Assembly: GCA_963702195.1 (NCBI GenBank)
Contig: OY969725.1
Span: 62,001 to 126,000, forward strand
DNA length: 64,000 nucleotides
Direction of reading: 5' to 3'
Origin: AC-56 sp963702195
Lineage (GTDB): Bacteria; Actinomycetota; Thermoleophilia; Solirubrobacterales; 70-9
Below, in pieces: positions 16,248 to 23,787 of this stretch (the stretch's first letter is position 1; each line of letters begins with the position of its first letter). Below the pieces are notes generated by a model, which did not search any database, had not been told where the DNA came from, and worked only from the letters and a program-made list of their open reading frames with translations. Both the position numbers and the translations under genes were made by a program.

Positions 16248-17217
16248 ATGCGCCACGGCTCGAAGAAGCCACGAGGGCGCCCGCCCGTCCTCCTCGTGGC
16301 GGCATCGGTGGCCCTCACCGCGCTCGCGTCGAGCGTGACCGGCAAGACGGCACACGCCAGCGGTTCGGCGCGCGCGGTCGCGCGCCGGGACACAAGCCCC
16401 GGCGTGACCAGGGCCCCATTCGGCACGCTGCCCAACGGCAGGACGGTCTACATGTACACCCTCACCAACGCCAGCGGAATGCGGGCGAAGGTGATGACCC
16501 ATGGCGCGACGATTCAGAAGATCGTTGTGCCCGACAGCGCGGGGCGGCACGGTACACGAGCCCCGACGGCCAGGAGGACTTCCCGGGGACGATGTCGGTT
16601 CAAGTCAGGTTCACCCTCAGCGACCGGGACCGTTTGCGATGGACTACCACGCGACCACCGACAAGCCCACCGTCGCAACCTCACCAATCACGCGTACTTC
16701 AACCTGGCCGGTGAGGGCTCGGGCGACGTCTACGGTGAGCACCTGCGGATCGATGCGAACCGCTACACGCCGATCGACGCCAACCTGATCCCGACCGGGA
16801 GGCTGGCGCCGGTGGCGGGAACGCCGCTTGACTTCCGCCACTCGACGGCCATCGGCAAGCACATCCGTGACGGCTACCGGCAGCTGATCCTGGCTCACGG
16901 CTACGACCACAACGTCGTGATCGCGGGCCGGCCGAACGGAAGCGGCTTGCCCGAGGCGGCGGTCGCCAAGGACCCGGCCAACGGGCGCATCCTGCGCGTG
17001 CTGACGGACCAGCCGGGGGTGCAGCTCTACTCCGGGAACTTCCTTGACGGCTCGCTCGCCGGGACCTCCGGGAAGACGTACCGTCAGGGCGACGGGTTCA
17101 CGCTGGAGACCCAGCACTATCCGAACTCGCCCAACCAGCGGAACTCCCTCGACCGTATTGCGGCCGGGTCAGGAGTTCAACTCGACGACGGTCCACAAGT
17201 TCGCGACGGCGAAGTGA
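16248..17217 (+). pseudogene. galM: Secreted aldose 1-epimerase (galM), frameshifted and internally deleted
   Basis: ATG 16248 follows GGGAGGT and opens a signal peptide (basic start, then VLLVAASVALTALASSV, cleavage near AHA). Epimerase sequence begins normally (YTLTNASGMRAKVMTHGATIQKIVVPD) but about 60-70 residues that should follow are missing, and the rest is spread over three frames: YTSPDGQEDFPGTMSVQV, then AMDYHATTDKPTVA, then back to NLTNHAYFNLAGEG through QHYPNSPNQ, and finally RPGQEFNSTTVHKF ending at TGA 17215-17217. That makes at least four frame changes plus a deletion. One frame stays open to 17258 by chance. The gene belonged with galT-galK, supplying alpha-galactose, and appears dead. 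Confidence 0.8.
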
Positions 17218-17244
17218 CCGTAAGGCGCAAGCGAACCGGCACGC

Positions 17245-18258
17245 CTAGGAGCGGCTGACGACGAGCTTGGAGCGGTGGCCGGCGACCGCCTCGGGAGCGT
17301 CCTCCCAGTCGGCGGTCTCGCCGGTCACCAGCTCCGGCTTGAACTTTCCGGCTCGGACCAGGCCCATCAGCGGCTCCATGGCAGCTCGCGCGTGGACGCG
17401 GCCCGTACGGAACCGGATGCCCTTGGTGTACATCTCGAGCAGCGGCACAGGCGTCGTATCCGCGAAGTAGATGCCGATGCTGGTGCACACGCCCTCGGGC
17501 TCGGTTGAGCGGAGGGCGCATGCGAGGCCGTCCACGTCGCCGCTGGCGTCGACGGTGATCGGGTAGCGGCCCGCGCGCTTCGGGAACTCGTCGTCGAGCA
17601 GGTTCGCCCCGAGCGACTCCGCCCGCCCTCGCAGGTGGGAGCTTCCGCCGACCATGTCCACACGCTCGGCGCCGAGGGCAAGGGCGATCGAGACGGCGTA
17701 CAGAGCGATCGAGGCACCGCTCGCGGCGATCAGGACGGGTGAGCCCGGACGCTCGTCGAGGTGCGGCCCCACAGTCCGCCAGGCGTCGGGAATGTTGTCG
17801 GACAGGCTCGCCACCGAGGCGGGCTCGACATCGTCCGGAACCGGGACGAGCATCGCGTCGGCGAACGGCACGCGCGCGAAGTCGCTCAGGAAGCCGCCGT
17901 AGTTGGTCCCCATCGGCAGCCCGTACATCGCCATGCGCTCCACCCGCTCGCAGTTGCCGGTATATCCGCGCCGGCAGGTCTCGCACTCGCCGCACGAGAT
18001 CTGAAACGGGACGCTGACCACGTCGCCCGGCCGGACGCTCTCCACGGCGTCACCGACCTCCGTCACCTCCGCGACGCACTCGTGGCCGAACGGGAACGGC
18101 TCGTCGGTGGGAGCCAGCCCCACCACCAGGAGACGGTCGAGATCACAGGTGGCGACCGAAAGCGGCCGTACCAGCGCCTCGCCGTCCGCCTGGAGCCGGG
18201 GCTCGTCGGCCTCGCGCCACTCGAGGTGGCCCTTGCCGATGAAGGCGAGCTCCCTCAA
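17245..18258 (-). CDS. Zinc-dependent alcohol dehydrogenase (MDR family)
   Basis: The 337-residue protein has the GroES-like catalytic domain with the zinc ligands Cys (SVATCDLD) and His-Glu (FPFGHECVAEV), and the structural-zinc cysteines CGECETCRRGYTGNC. The coenzyme domain is less canonical (PVLIAASGASIALYAVSIALALGAERV instead of GxGxxG), followed by ITVDASGDVDGL. It oxidises an alcohol or reduces an aldehyde with NAD(P). Its TTG start overlaps the tautomerase stop (TTGA), so the two are coupled and both should respond to the HxlR-controlled promoter upstream. Confidence 0.85.
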   Translation of the reverse strand: MRELAFIGKGHLEWREADEPRLQADGEALVRPLSVATCDLDRLLVVGLAPTDEPFPFGHECVAEVTEVGDAVESVRPGDVVSVPFQISCGECETCRRGYTGNCERVERMAMYGLPMGTNYGGFLSDFARVPFADAMLVPVPDDVEPASVASLSDNIPDAWRTVGPHLDERPGSPVLIAASGASIALYAVSIALALGAERVDMVGGSSHLRGRAESLGANLLDDEFPKRAGRYPITVDASGDVDGLACALRSTEPEGVCTSIGIYFADTTPVPLLEMYTKGIRFRTGRVHARAAMEPLMGLVRAGKFKPELVTGETADWEDAPEAVAGHRSKLVVSRS

Positions 18259-18761
18259 GCGGGCTGCTCCAAATGTGTGAGTGAGGGGGCGTCAGCCCCC
18301 GAAACTGGCTGGTGCTGTTGCCCTTGCTGCTTCTCCCGCTCCGCGGCTGCCATCTCGCGGAGCTGCTCGAAGTGCACGATCTCGCCGGCGGCAGCCCAGG
18401 AGCCCTCGTCGATCTCGCGGCACATGACCCAGACGCGCAGCTTCGCCTCGTCGCCCCAGCCGGTGGCGTCGAGGACGAGCTTCGTCGCCTCCTCGGCCAG
18501 CCCGGCGCGCCGCCGGTCGCTCAGGGCCCCCTGCGGTGTGGTGACCTCGATGATCGCCTGTGGCTCGGTTGCCTGGCCGTCGGCCGTGTGGATTGCCTGC
18601 GCCGGCAGCTCGTGGAGGTGCGTCCACGAGATCGAGCGGAAGAACGAGGAGTCGGGAGCACCCTCCCAGCGGAGGAGGGCCGCGGCGAGCTCGCCCGGGA
18701 GCTTCGCTCTGGCCTCGGGCGCGAGGGCGTCGTCGGGCAGGGTCAGGTCGATCTTGGGCAT
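18255..18761 (-). CDS. Tautomerase/MIF-superfamily protein
   Basis: The product is about 168 residues from ATG 18761, which follows GGAGACGAA. It starts Met-Pro (MPKIDLTLPDD), giving the catalytic N-terminal proline used by 4-oxalocrotonate tautomerase relatives, and continues with SWTHLHELP and an IIEVTTPQGALSDRRRAGLAEEATKLV repeat half; the length suggests a fused two-unit tautomerase. Such enzymes move double bonds in unsaturated oxo-acids. The C-terminal tail is Gln- and Glu-rich. It is coupled to the alcohol dehydrogenase gene and diverges from an HxlR regulator. An upstream in-frame extension to 18842 is rejected because it runs through the promoter repeats. Confidence 0.78.
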   Translation of the reverse strand: MPKIDLTLPDDALAPEARAKLPGELAAALLRWEGAPDSSFFRSISWTHLHELPAQAIHTADGQATEPQAIIEVTTPQGALSDRRRAGLAEEATKLVLDATGWGDEAKLRVWVMCREIDEGSWAAAGEIVHFEQLREMAAAEREKQQGQQHQPVSGADAPSLTHLEQPA

Positions 18762-18803
18762 TTCGTCTCCTTGGGTCGCATTGCGTGAGCCTTGGGTCCA
18801 GGA

Positions 18804-18854
18804 TCCGGATGCAACCCTATAGCGTTCGGATTCCGGATGCAAGGCGACTATCCT
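18804..18854. promoter_or_regulatory. Divergent promoters with paired TCCGGATGCAA operator repeats
   Basis: The 101-base gap 18762-18862 contains two direct repeats of TCCGGATGCAA at 18804-18814 and 18832-18842. For hxlR, TTCGGA (18825-18830) and TATCCT (18849-18854) are 18 bases apart, with copy 2 between them, and the ATG is 8 bases after the -10 box, giving a leaderless transcript. For the tautomerase on the minus strand, TTGCAT and TATAGG (complement of 18837-18842 and 18816-18821) place copy 2 on its -35 and copy 1 at its start site. An HxlR dimer bound to both repeats would control both promoters. Confidence 0.6.
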
Positions 18855-18862
18855 GTTTGGAG

Positions 18863-19321
18863 ATGCGCGCCGCTCAGCTGGCCGAGGAGAACTGCTCGAT
18901 CGCGCGCCCGGCGTCCGTGCTGGGCGATCGCTGGACGCTCGTGATCCTGAGGCAGGCGTTCTCGGGCATCAAGCGCTACGAGGACTTCCAGACGAGCCTC
19001 GGCATCTCCCGTTCGCTCCTCTCCGATCGGCTCGGCAAGCTCGTGGACGCCGGGATCCTCCGCCGCGAGCCGTACAAGGACGCGATCCGCACCCGCGAGC
19101 GCTACCGGCTCACCGAGAAGGGACTCGACCTCTATCCGGTGCTGATGGCCCTCCGAGAATGGGGCGACCGGTACATGGCGGAGGAGGGACCGCCGCTCAA
19201 GGTCCGCCACCGCGACTGCGGCGGCGAGCCTCAGATCCAGCTCCGCTGCGATCGCTGCGGCGAGGAGGTCGGTGCCCGCGACGCCGAGCCGAAGGCCGGG
19301 CCTGGGCTGAGGGCTGCCTAG
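18863..19321 (+). CDS. HxlR-family transcriptional regulator
   Basis: The 152-residue protein starts at ATG 18863. The N-terminal cysteine motif NCSIARPASVLGDRWTLVILR is the HxlR hallmark; this cysteine senses aldehydes, quinones or oxidants in studied members. The winged helix continues through FSGIKRYEDFQTSLGISRSLLSDRLGKL. After the HTH there is an added zinc-ribbon-like tail with cysteines in RDCGG and RCDRCGEEV, which may bind a metal. It diverges from the tautomerase/alcohol dehydrogenase operon, its likely target. Its end overlaps that of the convergent reductase gene by 4 bases. Confidence 0.88.
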   Translation: MRAAQLAEENCSIARPASVLGDRWTLVILRQAFSGIKRYEDFQTSLGISRSLLSDRLGKLVDAGILRREPYKDAIRTRERYRLTEKGLDLYPVLMALREWGDRYMAEEGPPLKVRHRDCGGEPQIQLRCDRCGEEVGARDAEPKAGPGLRAA

Positions 19322-20040
19322 CGCGCCGGCCCCGTAGGCCCGAAGCGTTCGGTGCGGATCCGAGTCGGATCCGCACCGGTCTCCAGCAGCAGGCGGCTCG
19401 CCGATTCGACGAACCCGTTTGAGCCGCAGACGTACGCCGTCGCGCCGGGAGGGCGCGCGTCTTCGATCATCCCGGCGTCGATGTGGCCCGTGTGCCCGGT
19501 CCAGCCCTCGGGAACCTCGCGCGTGAACGTGAGCAGGGCGTCGTCCGCAAGCTCGGGCGCGTAGATCACGTCCTCAGGGGTCCTCACCGAGTAGAGGAGG
19601 CGCATCTCGAGGTCCGGCATCGTGCGTCGCCGATGGCGCAGCATCGCCATCAGCGGAACCACGCCGGATCCGCCCCCAACCAGCACAACCGGGGCCTCCC
19701 CGCGCCAGACGAAGTATGAGGCGAACGGACCGCGCAGCTCGACCTGATCGCCATCCGCGACCACGCCATGGAAGTACGGCGAGACCTCCCCGTCGTTGAG
19801 TCGATCGATCGTCAGCTCGATCTCCCCCTCGTCGAGCGGCGAAGAGGCCACCGAGTACGACCGTTGGGCGCGGTACCCGTCCGGGGCGGTGAGCCGGACG
19901 TCGTAGTGCTGGCCCGGCAGGTGGGGCATCCACATCGGCAACTCGATGCGAAACGACTTGACCCGCGGCGTCTCCTGGCGGATCTTCGTGACCGTGCCGA
20001 TCTGCCACCCGCCCGGCGCCCGTTGCTCGACGGGGCTCAT
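19318..20040 (-). CDS. FAD/NAD(P)-binding ferredoxin-reductase-type oxidoreductase
   Basis: The 240-residue protein is a flavodoxin/ferredoxin-reductase module without an iron-sulfur domain. RSYSVASSP is the FAD-binding RxYS motif, GGGSGVVPLMAMLRHR binds the pyridine nucleotide and AYVCGSNGFVESA is the C-terminal motif. It moves electrons between NAD(P)H and a partner. That partner is probably the molybdopterin oxidoreductase encoded 11 bases upstream on the same strand. ATG 20040 is the chosen start; the longer frame is a shadow over the neighbour. Confidence 0.85.
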   Translation of the reverse strand: MSPVEQRAPGGWQIGTVTKIRQETPRVKSFRIELPMWMPHLPGQHYDVRLTAPDGYRAQRSYSVASSPLDEGEIELTIDRLNDGEVSPYFHGVVADGDQVELRGPFASYFVWRGEAPVVLVGGGSGVVPLMAMLRHRRRTMPDLEMRLLYSVRTPEDVIYAPELADDALLTFTREVPEGWTGHTGHIDAGMIEDARPPGATAYVCGSNGFVESASRLLLETGADPTRIRTERFGPTGPAR

Positions 20041-20051
20041 GACGTCCGGGG

Positions 20052-20663
20052 TCAGTCCGTCCAATAGCGCTCTTCCTTCCAGGGGTCGCCGCGGCTGTGG
20101 TAGCCGTTCGCCTCCCAGAACCCCGGCTCGTCGTGGTCGGTGACTCGGAGCCCGGCGATCCACTTGGCGCTCTTCCAGAAGTAGAGGTGGGGAACCAGGA
20201 GCCGGGCGGGCCCGCCGTGCTCGCGAGGCAGCGGCTCGCCCTCGTGCTCGGTTACGACCCAGGCCTTGCCACCAGTGAGGTCCTCGATCGCGAGGTTCGT
20301 GGTGTAGCCGCCATGGGAGTACGCCATCGCATAGGCGCCGAGCGGCTCGGCCGCATCGAGCAGCGTGTCCATCGACACGCCCCGAAAGCTCGTCCCGAGC
20401 TTGGACCACTTGGTCACGCAGTGGATGTCGCACGGCACGTCCTCGGAAGACAGGTCCCCGAACTCCCGCCAGCTCCACTCACGCGGTTCGGCGACCATGC
20501 CGTCGATGCGCAGGCGCCACTCGCTGGTTGAAACGTCGGGCGTCGGGCCCGCCGTCAGGACGGGAAACCCCGGCTCGGAGTACTGACCGGGCGGCAACCG
20601 CGACGTGAGCTCGTCCGGCGCCCGCCGCCGACCCTCGAACCCGCGAGAGACGAAGCCGTTCAC
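20052..20663 (-). CDS. Molybdopterin-dependent sulfite-oxidase-like oxidoreductase
   Basis: About 203 residues from GTG 20663. It matches the sulfite oxidase/YedY fold: LRIDGMVAEPREWSWREFGDL, then DIHCVTKWSKLGTSFRGVSMDTLL, in which the cysteine is the molybdenum ligand, and a C-terminal LYFWKSAKWIAGLRVTDHDEPGFWE. There is no Tat signal, unlike MsrP, so it is likely cytoplasmic. It is adjacent to an FAD/NAD reductase that could supply or accept electrons. The physiological substrate is not evident. An enoyl-CoA hydratase gene precedes it by 20 bases. Confidence 0.83.
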   Translation of the reverse strand: MNGFVSRGFEGRRRAPDELTSRLPPGQYSEPGFPVLTAGPTPDVSTSEWRLRIDGMVAEPREWSWREFGDLSSEDVPCDIHCVTKWSKLGTSFRGVSMDTLLDAAEPLGAYAMAYSHGGYTTNLAIEDLTGGKAWVVTEHEGEPLPREHGGPARLLVPHLYFWKSAKWIAGLRVTDHDEPGFWEANGYHSRGDPWKEERYWTD

Positions 20664-20683
20664 GTGGCCATCCTGGCAGCCCC

Positions 20684-21475
20684 CTAGCCGCCGGTGAACG
20701 CCGGGTCGCGCTTCTCCACGAACGCGGCGGTGCCCTCCAGGAAGTCCTCGCTTCGCCCGAGCGCGTGCTGCAGCTCCGCCTCCAAGTCGAGCTGACCGTC
20801 CAGGTCGCCGTAGATCGCCTGGTTGAGGGCCTGCTTGGAGCTCGCGTACGAACGCGTCGGCCCGGCCGCGAGGCCCTCGCACAGGGCGTTCCCCTCGTCC
20901 ATCAACGCGTCGTCCGGATGGACCCAGTTCACCAGGCCCCACTCGAGTGCCTGCTGCGCCGGCACGCGCTCCCCGAGGAGCGCCATCTGGAACGCGCGGG
21001 CCTTGCCGACCGCCGGCGGGACGAACGCCGTCGAGCCGCCGTCGGGCATCAGCCCGATGTTCACGAAGGCGAGCCCGAGGAACGCGGACTCCGCCGCCAT
21101 CACCAGGTCGCAGGCCAGCGCCAGCGAGCAGCCGATACCGACCGCGGGGCCGTTGACCGCCGCGACCACCGGCTTGGAAAGCCGGCGGATCCCCGCGATC
21201 ACCGGGTGGTAGAGCTCGTGGAGCTCCTTGCGGATGTCCGGCATGCCGTCCTCCGCCGGCTCGAACCCCGCCCGCAGGTCGGCGCCCGAGGAGAAGCCGC
21301 GCCCGGCGCCAGTCACCAGCACCGCGCGCACGGATTCAGAGGCCGCCTCTCCCTCCACGACCTGCTTCAGCTCACCGCCGAATTGGGCCGTCCACGCGTT
21401 CAACGTCTCGGGCCGGTTGAGCGTGATGCGGCCGACCCCGTCCTTCTCCTCCCAGATCACGGTCTCATAGCTCAA
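20684..21475 (-). CDS. Enoyl-CoA hydratase/isomerase family protein
   Basis: The 263-residue crotonase hydrates or isomerises enoyl-CoA thioesters. GVGRITLNRPETLNAW opens the fold, GRGFSSGADLRAGFE gives the first oxyanion-hole region and PVVAAVNGPAVGIGCSLALACDLVMAAE the second. I chose TTG 21475 because GGAGG stands 5 bases before it and it gives the normal family length; a longer frame begins at 21589. It may take part in fatty-acid or aromatic-acid breakdown. The 176 bases upstream (21476-21651) separate it from a divergent SDR gene; I see only imperfect short inverted repeats there. Confidence 0.88.
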   Translation of the reverse strand: MSYETVIWEEKDGVGRITLNRPETLNAWTAQFGGELKQVVEGEAASESVRAVLVTGAGRGFSSGADLRAGFEPAEDGMPDIRKELHELYHPVIAGIRRLSKPVVAAVNGPAVGIGCSLALACDLVMAAESAFLGLAFVNIGLMPDGGSTAFVPPAVGKARAFQMALLGERVPAQQALEWGLVNWVHPDDALMDEGNALCEGLAAGPTRSYASSKQALNQAIYGDLDGQLDLEAELQHALGRSEDFLEGTAAFVEKRDPAFTGG

Positions 21476-21651
21476 CTGAGGGCCTCCTTCGCCGCTCGCT
21501 CCACACCCCCGGTGGGTTTGACGCGTGTGATCTTCCCATTCTCGGGTAGGCGACACGTGTGCGAGGGGCGCTTTCCGAATCTTGGACACGGGGCCCTAAC
21601 AGGCCGGTTACATCACGCTTACCGTGACTTGAGACAACCTCGTTAGTCAGT

Positions 21652-22836
21652 GTGGAGATGAGCGGGACGGAGACAGGCACGCTGCTCACGGGCGGCACGG
21701 GATTCCTCGGGAGCGAGCTGCTCGCGCGCCTCCTGGAGCGCGAGGACGCCCCGGTCTACGTGCTGGTCCGGGCGGCGAGCGACGACGAGGCGCAGGCCCG
21801 CCTGGCCGCCCTGGTCCGCTCGCTGCTCGGCCCCAGCGAGGACCGGCCGGGCCGGGCGGTCGCGGTCAGGGGAGACGTCACCCAGGCCTGGCTCGGCATG
21901 GGCGCGGCGCGGCGCGAGTGGCTTGCCGAGCGCGTCAGGCGCATCATCCACTGCGCGGCGTCGGTCTCGTTCACGCTCGGCGTCGAGGAATCCCGCGTGA
22001 TCAACGTGGACGGTACCCGCCGCGTGGTCGAGCTTGCCCAGCTGTGCGCGCGAAGGGGCCAACTCGACTCGTTCGTCCACGTGTCGACGGCCTACGTCGC
22101 GGGCACGCATGGCGGTTCCTTTGCGGAGGGTGACGTCGACATGGGGCAGGGGTTTCGGAACCCCTACGAGCGCACGAAGTTCGAGGCCGAGCGCGTCGTC
22201 CGCGAGCGCGGCTGCGGGCTGCCGGTGCGGATCATGCGCCCCAGCATCGTCGTGGGCGATTCGGCAACCGGATGGACGCCCGCGTTCAACGTCCTCTACG
22301 GGCCGATGAAGGCCTTCTCCCGCGGGGCGTATCCGGCGATCCCGGCCCGCCGCTCCGCTCCGGTCGACGTGGTCCCGGTCGACTACGTGGCCGATTCCAT
22401 CCTGGCGCTCGCCGGGGAGCCCGGAACCACCTACCACCTGACCGCCTCCGAGCGGGCGAGCAGCGTCGGCGAGCTCATCGACCTGGGGAGCGCCGCCGCC
22501 TCGCAGCCGCGGCCCAAGGTCCTGCCCCCCGGCCTCTATCGCCGCCTCGTCCACCCGATCCTGGTCAGGCAGGGCAGCGAGGCGCGGCGGCGAGCCCTTC
22601 GGCGAAGCGAGGTCTACTTTCCCTATTTCGCGATGCGGACCCGCTACGACAACGGTGCCGCGCGTGCGGCGCTCGGACCGCGGGGGATCGAGGTTCCGCC
22701 ACTCGCCGCCTACTTCGAGCGGCTCCTGGATTTCGCCACGGCCGCCGACTGGGGGCGCCGTCCGGTGCAGCGCCACGAGGTCATCTGCCGACCGCCCGCC
22801 GAACGGCGACCGGGCCGGAAGCCTCTAGCCGCCTGA
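21652..22836 (+). CDS. Extended SDR, thioester-reductase-like (NAD-binding 4) protein
   Basis: This 394-residue protein opens with the nucleotide-binding motif LLTGGTGFLGSELLARLLE, has IIHCAASVSFT, FVHVSTAYVAGTH and the catalytic YxxxK as NPYERTKFEAE. The layout is that of the thioester/fatty-acyl-CoA reductase (male-sterility) branch, suggesting reduction of an acyl thioester to aldehyde or alcohol. It is a paralogue of the minus-strand gene at 23784-24851, sharing the STAYVAGT and MGQGF-N-Y segments. Start is GTG 21652 or ATG 21658. Its end overlaps the convergent SDR gene by 12 bases. Confidence 0.8.
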   Translation: MEMSGTETGTLLTGGTGFLGSELLARLLEREDAPVYVLVRAASDDEAQARLAALVRSLLGPSEDRPGRAVAVRGDVTQAWLGMGAARREWLAERVRRIIHCAASVSFTLGVEESRVINVDGTRRVVELAQLCARRGQLDSFVHVSTAYVAGTHGGSFAEGDVDMGQGFRNPYERTKFEAERVVRERGCGLPVRIMRPSIVVGDSATGWTPAFNVLYGPMKAFSRGAYPAIPARRSAPVDVVPVDYVADSILALAGEPGTTYHLTASERASSVGELIDLGSAAASQPRPKVLPPGLYRRLVHPILVRQGSEARRRALRRSEVYFPYFAMRTRYDNGAARAALGPRGIEVPPLAAYFERLLDFATAADWGRRPVQRHEVICRPPAERRPGRKPLAA

Positions 22837-23787
22837 GGAATCCACCTCCGCCGGGACGGGTTTCGCGTCGAGGTCGATCGCCACGCCGGTCTCCTGCTCC
22901 GAGGTCTCCCAGAGGCGGGCGATCCCCCTCCGTAGGCCGGGCCTGCGAAGGATCGGCTTGCGTACCGGCGGGCCGTTGTTGACGAGGGCCGGGCCGTAGA
23001 ATTCTCCGCTCGCCGCGCGCGGGTCCGTCGCGGCGCGAAGCTGCGAGCGCGCGCCGTCCCGCGCGGCCATTCCTGTTCGCGTCGCGAGCACGTGGAAGAA
23101 GCGCTGGCTCATCCCGCCACCGGTCTCGTCGACGCTGACCGCCTGGAGCTCGGTGTTCGACAGGCCGGGATGCGCGATCAGGCTGGCCGCCGGCGCGCCG
23201 GCTTCGCGGAGGGCGCGATGCAGCCCGAGGCCGAAGTGGAAGTTCGCGAGCTTCGCCTGGCCGTACGCCCGCCACGGCCCGTACCTGCCGTGGAGGTGCG
23301 GGTTGGACGGGTCGACGGCGCGCCCCATGTGGTGGGCGGTGCTGGTCACGCTGACGATCCGCGCGGCGTCGGCCCGCAGCAGCGCCGGCATGAGCAGCGC
23401 CGTCAGCGTCCAGTGCCCGAGGTGATCGACGCCGAACTGCATCTCGAAGCCATCGACCGTCTTGCGCTCCGGGATGCCCATGACCCCTGCGTTGTTCACC
23501 AGGATGTCGATCCGCTCGTGAGCGCCGCTGATGCGACCGGCGGCGTCATGCACCGACGCCTGCGAGGCGAGGTCGAGCTCCACCACCTCCAGCGACGCGT
23601 CGGGAGCATCGCCGCGGATGTCCTCCACAGCAGCAGCAGCCTTCTCCTGGTTGCGGGCGGCCATGACCACGTGCGCGCCCGCGCCGGCCAGGGCGCGGGC
23701 CGTCTCCAGGCCAAGCCCGCCATTGGCACCGGTGACGACCGCGACGCGGCCGTCCTGGTCGGGGATGTCGGCGACCGTCCAGCTCAT
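22825..23787 (-). CDS. Short-chain dehydrogenase/reductase (retinol dehydrogenase-like)
   Basis: The 320-residue classical-type SDR has GANGGLGLETARALA as cofactor loop, NNAGVMGIPERKT, the catalytic serine in VSVTSTAHHMG and the catalytic Tyr-Lys in YGQAKLAN. The long insertion and C-terminal substrate region are like retinol-dehydrogenase/WW-oxidoreductase relatives, which act on lipophilic alcohols or aldehydes. Its start overlaps the stop of the preceding extended SDR gene (ATGA), so the two are co-translated and may act on consecutive lipid intermediates. Confidence 0.88.
   Translation of the reverse strand: MSWTVADIPDQDGRVAVVTGANGGLGLETARALAGAGAHVVMAARNQEKAAAAVEDIRGDAPDASLEVVELDLASQASVHDAAGRISGAHERIDILVNNAGVMGIPERKTVDGFEMQFGVDHLGHWTLTALLMPALLRADAARIVSVTSTAHHMGRAVDPSNPHLHGRYGPWRAYGQAKLANFHFGLGLHRALREAGAPAASLIAHPGLSNTELQAVSVDETGGGMSQRFFHVLATRTGMAARDGARSQLRAATDPRAASGEFYGPALVNNGPPVRKPILRRPGLRRGIARLWETSEQETGVAIDLDAKPVPAEVDSSGG

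Noticed and set aside
16248..17258. Intact 337-residue aldose 1-epimerase
   Set aside because: The single open frame is accidental: the middle and the end of the translation have no epimerase sequence, while the true sequence continues in the other two frames.
18285..18300. GGGGGC-GTCA-GCCCCC hairpin as a terminator
   Set aside because: It lies inside the tautomerase coding region with the next gene starting just downstream and translation coupled, so a terminator there is unlikely.
20052..20942. 296-residue version of the molybdopterin oxidoreductase
   Set aside because: The extra N-terminal 93 residues overlap the crotonase gene on the same strand and look like shadow sequence; GTG 20663 gives a normal N terminus.
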